The position numbers and the translations under genes were made by a program. Positions 7,163-13,840 of a stretch of 13,840 nt of DNA are shown piece after piece (position 1 is the stretch's first letter; the number at the start of each line of letters is the position of its first letter). This DNA comes from CAYFUR01 sp964346275 (lineage in GTDB: Bacteria > Sumerlaeota > Sumerlaeia > SLMS01): NCBI GenBank assembly GCA_964346275.1, contig CAYFUR010000098.1, positions 1 to 13,840 on the forward strand, read 5' to 3'. Under the pieces are notes generated by a model. It ran no database searches. It was not told the DNA's origin and saw only the letters and a list, made by a program, of their open reading frames with translations.

Positions 7163-7585
7163 CTATAGCTCCTCCTTCTCTTTGGATTCTTCGGCCGCGG
7201 CTTTCCACCGTTCGGCCGTCTCCCGGGGCACCAGCACCCGGTCCATCTCGGTGGGTTCGGGGACACGCATCCCCAGGTTGCCCTCGGCAACGCGGCGCAG
7301 AATCTCGCCGCGCTGGAGGTTGGATATACGCGAGCGGTAAACCTTCTGGCGGTTGTGGCGCTCCAGAGCGATTTCCTGAAGGCGGTTCGTTTCAATCTCG
7401 TGGTCGCGGATGGAAAACACCGTGTCCACACGCCAGTAGCCAATTCCCGCAAAGGCGACCGCAAGCAAGCCCACGGCCGCCACAAAGCGCGGCCCCACGA
7501 GCATCGGGCCCTGGGCTTCGCCTCGGGAAGCGCGGCGCCGCCGCTTGCTGGCGGAGGATCCGCCGACGAGCATCTCACGCGGCAT
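7163..7585 (-). CDS. ftsL: FtsL-like cell division protein
   Basis: The 140-residue product has the FtsL layout. A basic cytoplasmic end (KRRRR at 14-18) precedes one membrane segment (about 34-50). Next comes a charged, coiled-coil-like stretch (about 58-103), then the short conserved-type end ILRRVAEGNLGMRVPEP (95-111). FtsL forms a bitopic complex with FtsB/DivIC and FtsQ/DivIB that positions FtsI and FtsW at the septum. Family sequence similarity is always weak, so the call rests on size, topology and position between rsmH and ftsI. The ATG at 7585 overlaps the rsmH stop by 11 bp and has a near-perfect AAGGAGG ribosome site 6 bases upstream inside rsmH. A second ATG at 7573 would lie just past the rsmH TGA but has no such site. 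The lysine- and glutamate-rich tail is not family specific. Confidence 0.8.
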   Translation of the reverse strand: MPREMLVGGSSASKRRRRASRGEAQGPMLVGPRFVAAVGLLAVAFAGIGYWRVDTVFSIRDHEIETNRLQEIALERHNRQKVYRSRISNLQRGEILRRVAEGNLGMRVPEPTEMDRVLVPRETAERWKAAAEESKEKEEL

Positions 7586-8549
7586 CGCGGGCCTCCTTGC
7601 GCTCGAGAATCCGCAAGCGGGCGCTGCGGGCGCGCGGATTGGAAGCGGCTTCCTCTTCCGAGCACTTGACCGCCCGGCGCACCGGCTGGCTATACATCAC
7701 GCCTTCCATGGTCGTCGCTGAATACGGATTATCCGGATCGGGACGGGGCGAACTCGCTTCGCGGAAAAGCTGCTTGACGATGCGGTCCTCTCCCGAATGA
7801 AAGGAAATCACGGCGAGGCGGCCGCCTTCGGCGAGCGACTCCAAACACGCCCTCGTTCCGCGCTCGACGGCGCCCAACTCATCGTTCACGGCGATGCGAA
7901 GGGCCTGGAAGGTGCGCGTGGCCGGATGAATCGGGCCATGGCGCTGGGGGGCAGGATAGACACTCTTCACCAAGCCAGCCAGGCGCTCGGTCCGCTCGAA
8001 AGGGGCCTTCTCGCGCTCCCGCACGATGCGGCGGGCGATGGAACGGGCGAGGCGCTCGTCCGCATAGTTGCGGAGGATGCGCTCCAACTCGCCTGTGCTC
8101 GCCGTGTTGACCAGTTCCGCCATGGTCATCGTGCCTTCCTGCGGATTATAGCGCCCATCAAGGGGGCCATCCTTCGAGAACGAAAAGCCGCGCCGCGGGT
8201 CGTCCACCTGCATCGAGTTCACGCCCAGATCGAGCACGGCAGCGTTCAGTCCGTTGTCTATACCATGCTCTCGCAACACTGCGGCGATCTCCTCGTAGGG
8301 CCTCGCGGCGTATATTCTCTTCGGTCCTTCGCGGCCCAGCTCGCTTTCCAGTCGCTCCTGGCCGATAGCCAGCATGGCGGGATCGCGATCCAAGCCGATC
8401 AAAAGCCCCTCGGGGCCAAGAATCCGGGCCATTTCCAGCGCGTGGCCGCCATGGCCCAAGGTTCCATCTGCTACTCGCATTCCCGGCTGGAGGCCCAAAT
8501 GCTCGAGAACTTCGCGCACCATCACCGGCTTGTGATATTCCACCGGCAT
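7575..8549 (-). CDS. rsmH: 16S rRNA (cytosine(1402)-N(4))-methyltransferase
   Basis: RsmH (MraW) uses S-adenosylmethionine to methylate N4 of C1402 in 16S rRNA, in the decoding centre. The 324-residue length is normal. Motifs are EYHKPVMVREVLEHL at the start, the SAM-binding DGTLGHGGHA (28-37), GLDRDP (52-57), VLDLGVNSMQVDDPRRGFSF (105-124), DGPLDGRY (127-134), HPATRTFQALRIAVNDEL (208-225) and VISFHSGEDRIVK (248-260). Three usually strict motif positions differ: GVSS is GVNS, PLDMR is PLDGR and SFHSLEDR is SFHSGEDR. The fold and cofactor site look complete. The ATG at 8549 has GGAAAGG a few bases upstream. The gene lies between mraZ and ftsL, its normal dcw place, and its 3' end carries the ftsL ribosome site. 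Confidence 0.96.
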   Translation of the reverse strand: MPVEYHKPVMVREVLEHLGLQPGMRVADGTLGHGGHALEMARILGPEGLLIGLDRDPAMLAIGQERLESELGREGPKRIYAARPYEEIAAVLREHGIDNGLNAAVLDLGVNSMQVDDPRRGFSFSKDGPLDGRYNPQEGTMTMAELVNTASTGELERILRNYADERLARSIARRIVREREKAPFERTERLAGLVKSVYPAPQRHGPIHPATRTFQALRIAVNDELGAVERGTRACLESLAEGGRLAVISFHSGEDRIVKQLFREASSPRPDPDNPYSATTMEGVMYSQPVRRAVKCSEEEAASNPRARSARLRILERKEARDAA

Positions 8550-8685
8550 CGGCCTTTCCGGAAACGCTCCTTAACGATTCAAGACTCTTTCAACTCGCCG
8601 GATCACCCGGCCTTGCCAAATCGGGAGGAAGGGACCCGCCGGAGCCGCCGCGCCGCGGCGCTCGACAGCCAGCCCCTTCAAATCT
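8550..8685 (-). other. mraZ-rsmH spacer with GC-rich hairpin
   Basis: These 136 bases hold no gene. Bases 8642-8663 can fold into a GC-only stem (GAGC plus GCCGC against GCGGC plus GCTC, one bulged C, 3-base loop) about 20 bp after the mraZ stop. It has no U-run, so it could at most attenuate transcription or stabilise the upstream mRNA. A second possible ribosome-site sequence AAGGAG lies about 20 bases before the rsmH ATG. Confidence 0.3.
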
Positions 8686-9174
8686 CTAGTCGCGCTCTTC
8701 CTGCTGGCGCCGCCACGCCGCCAGCATCGCCTCGCCCGCATCCATCGTGTCCGTATCCTCGAAGAGCTTGCGCCTCCACTCTTCCCGCGTCACGATCTCC
8801 AGGAACTCGCCACAGCCCATCACCACCACTTCGCCGGAAAGCCCGAACGCCTCGGCCATGATCGCCGGGATTCGAATCCGGTTTTGTTTGTCTAGACTCT
8901 GCTGATCCATGTGGTTTAGGTAGGCCTTGCGGAGCTTGGCGATGGCCCGGTCCACCTTGGCGGGCTTCTCCATCTCCTCCATCATCTCCATGAAGACCTT
9001 GCGGGGAAAAACTCCGACGCGCTTGTCCGGGGTAACGCAGACGATGACTTCGACCGATTCCTTCTCTCCCGAACCCGCCAGCTCGCGGAACGACGGCATC
9101 AGCTTCGCCGGCACGGCGACGCGCCCGCGATCGTCCATCGTTTGGGGATGTGGGCCGTTTAGAAGTCCTAGCAA
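8686..9174 (-). CDS. mraZ: Transcriptional regulator MraZ
   Basis: MraZ is a ring-forming DNA-binding protein that controls the dcw cluster, commonly as a repressor of its own promoter. It has two SpoVT/AbrB-like halves, marked by MDDRGRVAVPAKL and DKQNRIRIPAIMAEAFGL. I choose the TTG at 9174 (162 residues). It begins MLGLLNGPHPQTMDDRGR and matches the usual family start, where a short strand with an (F/L)xG turn precedes the first DxKGR motif. The frame stays open to a GTG at 9207, which would add 11 residues (MNLGERWGIRQ). Those codons coincide with the TGGG operator repeats, so their translation is doubtful but not excluded. Both starts have only G-rich, repeat-derived ribosome sites. The C-terminal 25 residues are charged and variable. 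It is the first gene of the cluster, as in most bacteria. Confidence 0.93.
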   Translation of the reverse strand: MLGLLNGPHPQTMDDRGRVAVPAKLMPSFRELAGSGEKESVEVIVCVTPDKRVGVFPRKVFMEMMEEMEKPAKVDRAIAKLRKAYLNHMDQQSLDKQNRIRIPAIMAEAFGLSGEVVVMGCGEFLEIVTREEWRRKLFEDTDTMDAGEAMLAAWRRQQEERD

Positions 9175-9185
9175 CTGTCGAATTC

Positions 9186-9230
9186 CCCATCGTTCACCCA
9201 AATTCACCCGGAATCCCCACGGATGTCCCG
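9186..9230 (-). promoter_or_regulatory. Probable MraZ operator: five phased (T/C)GGG boxes
   Basis: On the minus strand TGGG or CGGG occurs five times, with first bases at 9230, 9219, 9210, 9200 and 9189. Spacings are 11, 9, 10 and 11 bp, about one helical turn each. Known MraZ sites are direct TGGG-type repeats with 10-bp periodicity upstream of mraZ, so position and pattern both match. The array ends 12 bp before the TTG start preferred here and overlaps the alternative GTG start at 9207. Confidence 0.75.
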
Positions 9231-9259
9231 ACAGTCCGCAACAAAGACTAGAAGGTCAA
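9231..9259 (-). promoter_or_regulatory. Candidate dcw promoter upstream of the MraZ boxes
   Basis: The minus strand has TTGACC (9254-9259) as a good -35 match. A 17-bp spacer leads to a weak -10 candidate GACTGT (9231-9236). The operator array starts immediately downstream, a sensible place for repression. The -10 is poor, so the true promoter may lie elsewhere in the AT-rich stretch 9240-9480. Confidence 0.3.
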
Positions 9260-9498
9260 GGCCAGCTTTTTTTCGAAATTGGAATTTCCCGACGATTTTT
9301 GGAAAACTACCACAAAAAGTATGTTGGGAGCCGTTGGGGGCATATATTGTATCTTTCTCCTGAAAAAACGGGTATGCGCCTGGTGGTTCAACCCATCGGC
9401 TTCGAGTACGAAGAAAAAGCGTATACGATTGAAAAAAAAAGACTTAGATCCTTTCCACTCCTTTATTCAAAAATAAAAAGAAGTCCGGAGGCGAAATC

Positions 9499-10620
9499 TT
9501 GCGCCTTCTGATCTTGACACCCTCCGTGCGCCCTCTCGGCGCCCGCCGCTCCCTTGTCGAACTCGTCCGCAATCTCCCTCCCCACGTTCACCCCCTGGCC
9601 GTCTGTCCGGGAAAAACGGGGATTTACGAGGAATTCCAGGTTTTGGGCGTGCAAACCGCCTTTGCGCCCATGGGGGCCTGGCGCAAGGCGGCGGGCCGGG
9701 CGACGGCGCTTTTTCGCCAGCTTCCCCGGCTGAGGAGAATTGTGGGGAAATTCCGCCCGGATCTTCTCCACGCAAACGAGTATCACATCGTTCCCCAGGC
9801 CGTTTACGGCGGCAAAGGCCGGCCGGTGTGCGGCCACGTCCGCCTGTCCATCTCGCCCCGCCATATCCGGAACTATCATCTCGCCGATTGCCGCCGGGTC
9901 ATTGCCGTTTCCGAGGCCGTCAAGGATCTCTTTCACGATTCGCCCGTTTTCGATCGCGTGCGCGTCGTCTATAATGGCGTGGATGTTGGCGCGGTCGGGC
10001 CCGAGGGCCCGCCGCACCCCGAGGCGGCGGAATGGGTCGCCTCTTTCGGTGAATCCGCTCCACTGGTCTGCGGCCTTTTCGGGCTGGTCAGCGAACGGAA
10101 GAACCAATTGGTCGCTGCGGAGGCTGTTGCCCGCGCCAATGCGCGGGGCGCCCGCGTGGCCCTCTTGCTGGCTGGGGATGCCTTCAAAGGCTCGCTGGGC
10201 TATGGGGAAGAACTCGCAAAACGTGTGGGCCAGGACGATCTCAAAGGCCGTGTTCTCTGGCTTCCTTTTCAGAAGGATGCGGCGGCGCTCTATCGCTCCA
10301 TCGATGTGAATCTCCTGATCAGCAGCGAGGAGGGATTTGGCCGCACGATTATCGAGGCGTCCGCAGCCGAAAGGCCCTCCATCGGAACGCGCATCGGGGG
10401 CATCCCCGAGCTGATCCGCGAGGGCGAAACGGGCTGGCTGGTGGAGGAGGGGAACGTGGAAGAGCTGGCGGCGCGGCTTGTGGATCTCTCCAGCGGACGC
10501 TCCAGAATTCGCGAGGCGGGACTTGCCGCGCGAAAACACACGGAAGACCGATTCACCATCCAGGCCCACGCCAGGAACGTGGTCGATGTGTGGCAGGAAT
10601 GCCTGGAGGATTCTCGTTAA
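9499..10620 (+). CDS. GT4-family glycosyltransferase, acceptor unknown
   Basis: The 373-residue product has the two-domain GT-B layout of GT4 retaining glycosyltransferases, which move a sugar from a nucleotide-sugar donor to an acceptor. The N-terminal domain starts RLLILTPSV and has RPLGARRSLVEL (11-22), in the place of the usual glycine-rich GG.E..l.eL loop. ISPRHIRNYHLADCRRVIAVSEAV (118-141) and VVYNGVD (156-162) mark the domain boundary. The C-terminal donor domain has GLVSERKNQ (195-203), LLLAGD (222-227) and the EX7E motif (E278 and E286 in EEGFGRTIIEA), then GGIPELI and GETGWLV. The start is TTG at 9499, supported by GGAGG 7 bases upstream; no ATG fits. No other envelope sugar genes flank it here, so a role in LPS, exopolysaccharide or glycolipid synthesis is only a guess. 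It is transcribed away from the dcw cluster. Confidence 0.9.
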   Translation: MRLLILTPSVRPLGARRSLVELVRNLPPHVHPLAVCPGKTGIYEEFQVLGVQTAFAPMGAWRKAAGRATALFRQLPRLRRIVGKFRPDLLHANEYHIVPQAVYGGKGRPVCGHVRLSISPRHIRNYHLADCRRVIAVSEAVKDLFHDSPVFDRVRVVYNGVDVGAVGPEGPPHPEAAEWVASFGESAPLVCGLFGLVSERKNQLVAAEAVARANARGARVALLLAGDAFKGSLGYGEELAKRVGQDDLKGRVLWLPFQKDAAALYRSIDVNLLISSEEGFGRTIIEASAAERPSIGTRIGGIPELIREGETGWLVEEGNVEELAARLVDLSSGRSRIREAGLAARKHTEDRFTIQAHARNVVDVWQECLEDSR

Positions 10621-10656
10621 CTTTTTGTGAGATGCGGAGGATGTATAGACGGCTTC

Positions 10657-10671
10657 CTCTTATTATAAGAG
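10657..10671 (+). terminator. AT-rich palindrome followed by T-run after the glycosyltransferase
   Basis: CTCTTAT and ATAAGAG form a perfect 7-bp inverted repeat around one central T, then GTTTT follows, 36 bp past the glycosyltransferase stop. As an RNA hairpin the stem would be short and mostly A-U, so it would be a weak terminator at best. It could instead be a protein-binding palindrome. The convergent setting makes a terminator likely somewhere here. Confidence 0.3.
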
Positions 10672-10711
10672 TTTTCACAACGCGATGCCGGAAAGAGGGC
10701 GAGGGCGCTCG

Positions 10712-10741
10712 TCCTCATCCTCGTCATCTTCCTCATCCTCG
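10712..10741. repeat. Short direct repeat of TCCTCATCCTCG
   Basis: The 12-base unit TCCTCATCCTCG occurs at 10712-10723 and 10730-10741, with a related TCATCT between, giving a 30-bp pyrimidine-rich simple repeat between two convergent genes. On the minus strand it reads as alternating GAG and GAT/GAC codons. It falls in frame with the TPR gene beyond its stop codon. Confidence 0.8.
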
Positions 10742-10836
10742 AAAATGCCCGACGGAGTTGCAGGCGGCGGAGAAGAAAGATTAAGTGTAGGATGAAGGGG
10801 ATAGGTGAGAGAGCCGAATAGGCACGAAGCTGGACT

Positions 10837-11919
10837 TTATTCCGGGCGCTGGCGGGGATCGATACCCGAGCGATCGATCCCGCGGAGCACCGATTCCAGG
10901 TTATGCTCCGAAGCGACCTGGACGCGGTCGCGAGCTTCGGAGTAGCGGCCAAGGCGATAGAGGGCCACGGCGAGTTGGAAGTGAAGGTCGGCATTGCGCG
11001 GCGCCAGCTCGAGCGCTTTTTTCAACGCTTGAGCCTGGGATTCATAATCCTCGAGCTGGCGGTAAAGGATCGCGGCATTATGGTAGGATTCCGCAATGGT
11101 GCGCTTGTCTTTCCCGAGAGTCATCAGGAAATCGGCGCCTTCGCGGATATTGCCCTGCTGGCGGTAATTATTCACGAGGGTGAGGATCGCCTGGCGGTCG
11201 GCAGGCAGCTCGCTCAAACCTCCCTTCAAATACTCAATCGCCTTGGATTTCTGCGGCGTTGCGGAATAGACGCGCCCGAGGGCGATCTTTCCTTGAGCCG
11301 ATTGGGAAAGTGTCAGCTCGTGCCCCTCCACAACTTCCAGGGCGTCTTGCTTGCGGCCCATTTCCAAGAGGGCGAGCGCCAGGCCCCGTAGCGCCTCCAG
11401 ATCGCTGGGCGATTCCTCGGTCGCGACTCGGAAGGCAACCAGCGCCAGCTCGCGCCGGTCTTCGAGAAGGTGGTAGTTTCCGAGATGCGTATAGGCAGCG
11501 GTTGCGTTGCCAAGATACCAATCCACCAGCGCAAGCGTAGAGTGCGCCTGGGACCGAGTCGGGCAAATCTCAAGGGCCCGGTTCAAATCCGCCTTCACCC
11601 CTTGGAGAAGGGGATCATCGGAAAGGAGCCCGAGAGTATCGCGGTTGAGCGATTCCGGATTGGCCTGGATCGTTTCCATGCGTGCGGCGGCCGCGAGATC
11701 CCGCACGTCGTCCAGTTTCTGCAGAGCGCGCACCACGTAGAGTTCGGCAAATTCGCAGGAATTCTCTTCTCCGTAGGCCGTGCGTTTCAGATGCCAGGTG
11801 CCTGCCACACGGACCATCAGCACAATAACCAGCGCGGTTCCGATAACGAGGATCCACACGGGAACCATGCGCCGCAGGTCGTGCATCAGGCTGGGTGTTT
11901 CCTGGCTTTCGGATTCCAA
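10837..11919 (-). CDS. Membrane-anchored tetratricopeptide repeat protein
   Basis: The 360-residue protein has a short N-terminal end, one membrane segment at about 20-38 (VPVWILVIGTALVIVLMV) and a long soluble region built of TPR-like helix pairs. The clearest repeats cover about 123-156, 157-190, 206-240, 277-310 and 311-340, for example AESYHNAAILYRQLEDYESQ and ADLHFQLAVALYRLGRYSEA. TPR domains mediate protein contacts. With an N-terminal anchor and no cleavage site visible, the domain probably faces the periplasm, but this is inferred. The start is TTG at 11919, supported by GGAG 7 bases upstream; an ATG at 11886 has a much weaker site. It begins 38 bp after the CARDB gene on the same strand, so the two are likely co-transcribed and it may help secrete or assemble that protein. 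The specific function is unknown. Confidence 0.85.
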   Translation of the reverse strand: MESESQETPSLMHDLRRMVPVWILVIGTALVIVLMVRVAGTWHLKRTAYGEENSCEFAELYVVRALQKLDDVRDLAAAARMETIQANPESLNRDTLGLLSDDPLLQGVKADLNRALEICPTRSQAHSTLALVDWYLGNATAAYTHLGNYHLLEDRRELALVAFRVATEESPSDLEALRGLALALLEMGRKQDALEVVEGHELTLSQSAQGKIALGRVYSATPQKSKAIEYLKGGLSELPADRQAILTLVNNYRQQGNIREGADFLMTLGKDKRTIAESYHNAAILYRQLEDYESQAQALKKALELAPRNADLHFQLAVALYRLGRYSEARDRVQVASEHNLESVLRGIDRSGIDPRQRPE

Positions 11920-11957
11920 GTGGCTTCTCCGTGAGCAATCAGGGCCCTTCTAGTTTT

Positions 11958-13840
11958 TCAACGCGCGGCGATGCCAGCTAATTTTTCTTCCGCCGCCCCG
12001 TCCAGGGCACCCGGTGCCGCCTCGATGGCGACGGCGCGCACCCGGGGAGTCTCCTCGAGGGAACCGATCAGGGTGGCCCGCCACTGGAAGAAACGGCTTT
12101 CTTCCGGGCCTGGGGGGATCGCCTCGCCCGGAGCAGTTTCAATCCATGCGCCCCAATTCATGTTTCCCCTTTCCGATCCGCCGGTGCGATGACCATGGCG
12201 AACCTCGTAAACAACCCGCGATCGTCCGGGCGTTTCCTGGCGGGCGACCAAGCGCCCCGATGGCTGCTGCTCAAAGCGTACAATGGGGCTTTCGTAGCGG
12301 CCCAGATACGGCGCCACAATGACGCGGAACAGGTGGTCGAAAGAAGGGGAGCGGGCGCCGCGCAGTTCCAGGTCCAGCATGTCGTCGCGGGTTTCAATCC
12401 GGCCCATATAGACGCGTCCGCGTTGGTTCCTGGTCTCTTCCTGCCAATCCGCCGCGCCTTCAAAGCGATAGCCGAAACGTCCGGAATTCAATTCCGGCAG
12501 GTACGTTCCCGTATGTTGGATATACACTTCATAGACCGTTGTGCGGTCGTCCAGGGGCATGGGAATTCGGAAGGCGACGGGTTCTGGCGTTTCCTGCATT
12601 TCCTGGATCAGGGTTCCATCGCGAACGCCCCAGAGGTTGTCGATGTTCGTTTTTTCTCCGAGACGGCCCTCAACAAGGTATTGGGGTTCGAACTGGAAAT
12701 GGGTTTCTTCCGCGAGGGGGCGGCGGGTGAGAGCCAGCTCCCGCGTCGCGGTGAGGCGAACGCCGGAATAGGAGCCATAATCTGGAAACTCTGAAAAGTC
12801 CCACACCTCCCGCGGCCTGTCGAAGAAGTGATCAGAGATTACGTAGGGAAAAGTGAAGTGGGCCACGTTGTCCCCATGGGTTTCCTCGATAAACTCTCGA
12901 TCTTCGTTCAGGTGGATCTCGATGGCATATTCGCCCGGTTCGACCATCCAATCGAACTGGACCTGCATGCTCTCGCCAGCGCGCAGCCCTTCCATGCGCT
13001 CGTTCAAGCGGCGGGTCCGGTTGCCGCGTATATCACGGGAATAGGCCGTCAGGCGGAACTCGCGCAGGAAGTCCTCTTCCGAATTGTTTGCGATGGGTAC
13101 CGTGAAAGAGACTTCGGTGTATGGCTGGACGAACTCGCGGTCTTTCTTGATTTCATCGGCCTTGAGGACAAGGTTGGGCGGCGGCAGGAAGGTCACGTCC
13201 GTCGAAACAACGTTGTTGGCCGTGTTCTTTTCTTTCTGCGCCTTCACCGTGGCGTAGATTTTCTTGGCCGCGCCGTCGTTGCTCGGCGGATCCCACCGCA
13301 CGCGGAAGGAATGGCGCTCGCCGGGGTAGAGCCTTTCGACCCGCTCGCGGTGCGCCCAGGGCACGGAATTCTCCGCAATCTTATCGTCGTTCCAAGGCTC
13401 TCCCACATAGAGTCGCGGCGTCACATCGATCGCCGGGGCATCGCCGTTATTCCGCACATCAAAGCGCATGAATACAGTGGTTCCCGCCGGACGGTATTCG
13501 TCTTCGAGGATCAAGGAATCCTCCACGATTTCCAGGTCCGGCCCGCCCATCATGCGAAGGGAAAAGACTTCCGTCTGGAGGGGAAAATCTGCTCCGTCTT
13601 CCTTGCGAAACAGCTCAAACGCAAACGTCTCGTTCCCCTCTTCAAAGGTGCGATCCGTCTGGAAAGACACCATCTGCTTTCCGCCAGAAGGAATTTTGTC
13701 GATATCGACATGCTCGCCGATCATTTCCGGCCCGCCGGATCCGTGAAGCCGCAGAATTCCCCGCAGCCCGGACAGCGTTTCCGGCGTCAGGTTATAGAGC
13801 GGAATTTGAAACTGCGTGCCTCGCTCGGAAGAAAGGCGGC
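11958..13840 (-). CDS. Large CARDB-domain surface or secreted protein, C-terminal part (start beyond right edge)
   Basis: The frame is open to the right edge, so 626 C-terminal residues are visible and the start, signal peptide and any enzyme domain are missing. Numbered from the first full visible codon, an Ig-like CARDB domain spans about 99-216 (GGPDLEIVEDSLILEDE, VRNNGDAPAIDVTPRLYVG, NTANN). A second spans about 222-333 (PPNLVLKADEI, PIANNSEEDFLREFRL, EETHGDNVAHF). The rest is beta-rich and ends with SRFFQWRATLIGSLEETPRVRAVAI. That resembles the beta-sandwich modules (residues like yfQwRa.l) seen at the ends of many bacterial surface proteins. There is no LPXTG, autotransporter barrel or obvious sorting tail. 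CARDB repeats often follow a catalytic domain such as a C25-like peptidase, but nothing here proves one. It is the upstream partner of the TPR protein, 38 bp apart. Confidence 0.82.
   Translation of the reverse strand, partial: RLSSERGTQFQIPLYNLTPETLSGLRGILRLHGSGGPEMIGEHVDIDKIPSGGKQMVSFQTDRTFEEGNETFAFELFRKEDGADFPLQTEVFSLRMMGGPDLEIVEDSLILEDEYRPAGTTVFMRFDVRNNGDAPAIDVTPRLYVGEPWNDDKIAENSVPWAHRERVERLYPGERHSFRVRWDPPSNDGAAKKIYATVKAQKEKNTANNVVSTDVTFLPPPNLVLKADEIKKDREFVQPYTEVSFTVPIANNSEEDFLREFRLTAYSRDIRGNRTRRLNERMEGLRAGESMQVQFDWMVEPGEYAIEIHLNEDREFIEETHGDNVAHFTFPYVISDHFFDRPREVWDFSEFPDYGSYSGVRLTATRELALTRRPLAEETHFQFEPQYLVEGRLGEKTNIDNLWGVRDGTLIQEMQETPEPVAFRIPMPLDDRTTVYEVYIQHTGTYLPELNSGRFGYRFEGAADWQEETRNQRGRVYMGRIETRDDMLDLELRGARSPSFDHLFRVIVAPYLGRYESPIVRFEQQPSGRLVARQETPGRSRVVYEVRHGHRTGGSERGNMNWGAWIETAPGEAIPPGPEESRFFQWRATLIGSLEETPRVRAVAIEAAPGALDGAAEEKLAGIAAR

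Larger units (their letters stand above)
9175..9498. promoter_or_regulatory. Divergent control region between mraZ and the glycosyltransferase
   Basis: This stretch is clearly richer in A and T than its surroundings, with several A and T runs, and has no convincing gene. It must carry the start signals for both directions. The mraZ side holds the MraZ boxes. The glycosyltransferase side has a pair of GTTGGG repeats exactly 10 bp apart (TGGG at 9325 and 9335) followed by a TATATT (9343-9348), but no good -35. A GGAGG ribosome site for the glycosyltransferase lies at 9487-9491. Confidence 0.6.

Noticed and set aside
6688..7665. Minus-strand 325-codon frame covering the ftsL-ftsI gap and ftsL in another frame
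   Set aside because: It overlaps ftsL and the rsmH end out of frame, and its translation is arginine-, proline- and cysteine-rich with no domain. Only its last 14 codons are noted as a possible leader.
9463..10569. Minus-strand 368-codon frame opposite the glycosyltransferase
   Set aside because: The plus strand encodes a clear GT4 protein with the EX7E motif and a good ribosome site; the antisense frame has no recognisable features.
1..13840. tRNA, rRNA, CRISPR array, phage or defence genes
   Set aside because: Reading both strands I found no cloverleaf or rRNA-like stretch, no regular repeat-spacer array, and no integrase, nuclease or toxin-antitoxin motifs.

Overview
This is a GC-rich (roughly 60%) bacterial chromosomal window. 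Most of it is a division and cell wall (dcw) cluster on the minus strand. Read in its own direction the order is mraZ, rsmH (mraW), an ftsL-like gene, ftsI (PBP3 type with a C-terminal PASTA domain), murE, murF, mraY and the first 130 codons of murD, which runs off the left edge. MurE carries the DNPR motif of meso-diaminopimelate-adding enzymes, so the peptidoglycan is probably DAP type and the cell probably Gram-negative or diderm. The rest is a plus-strand GT4 glycosyltransferase divergent from mraZ, and a minus-strand pair: a large exported-type CARDB-domain protein (its start lies beyond the right edge) followed by a single-pass membrane TPR protein. I cannot fix the phylum from the sequence. 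The style (TTG and GTG starts, CARDB modules, diverged motifs in RsmH and FtsL) suggests a poorly sampled environmental lineage, not a well-known model group.

Layout: murD 5' part (1-390), 102-bp gap, mraY (493-1638), murF (1642-3072), murE (3069-4625), ftsI (4622-6691), a 471-bp non-coding gap (6692-7162), ftsL-like (7163-7585), rsmH (7575-8549), 136-bp gap, mraZ (8686 to 9174 or 9207), a divergent control region, the glycosyltransferase (9499-10620), a 216-bp convergent gap, the TPR protein (10837-11919) and the CARDB protein (11958 to beyond 13840).

The junctions show tight coupling. ftsI/murE and murE/murF overlap by ATGA, murF/mraY are 3 bp apart, and rsmH/ftsL overlap by 11 bp. MurE, MurF, MraY and MurD carry UDP-MurNAc-peptide synthesis from the tripeptide to lipid I. 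FtsI cross-links septal peptidoglycan, and the FtsL-like protein would help recruit it. MraZ probably represses the cluster through five helically phased (T/C)GGG boxes just upstream of, or overlapping, its own start.

The least ordinary part is the ftsL-ftsI gap. It is bracketed by a 22-bp inverted repeat (21/22 matches), contains a GGAAC-rich tandem repeat, begins with a strong GC hairpin next to the ftsL stop, and ends with a possible 14-codon leader peptide whose stop overlaps the ftsI GTG start. I see no RNA genes, CRISPR array, transposase or phage gene, and no clear new enzymatic or defence system.
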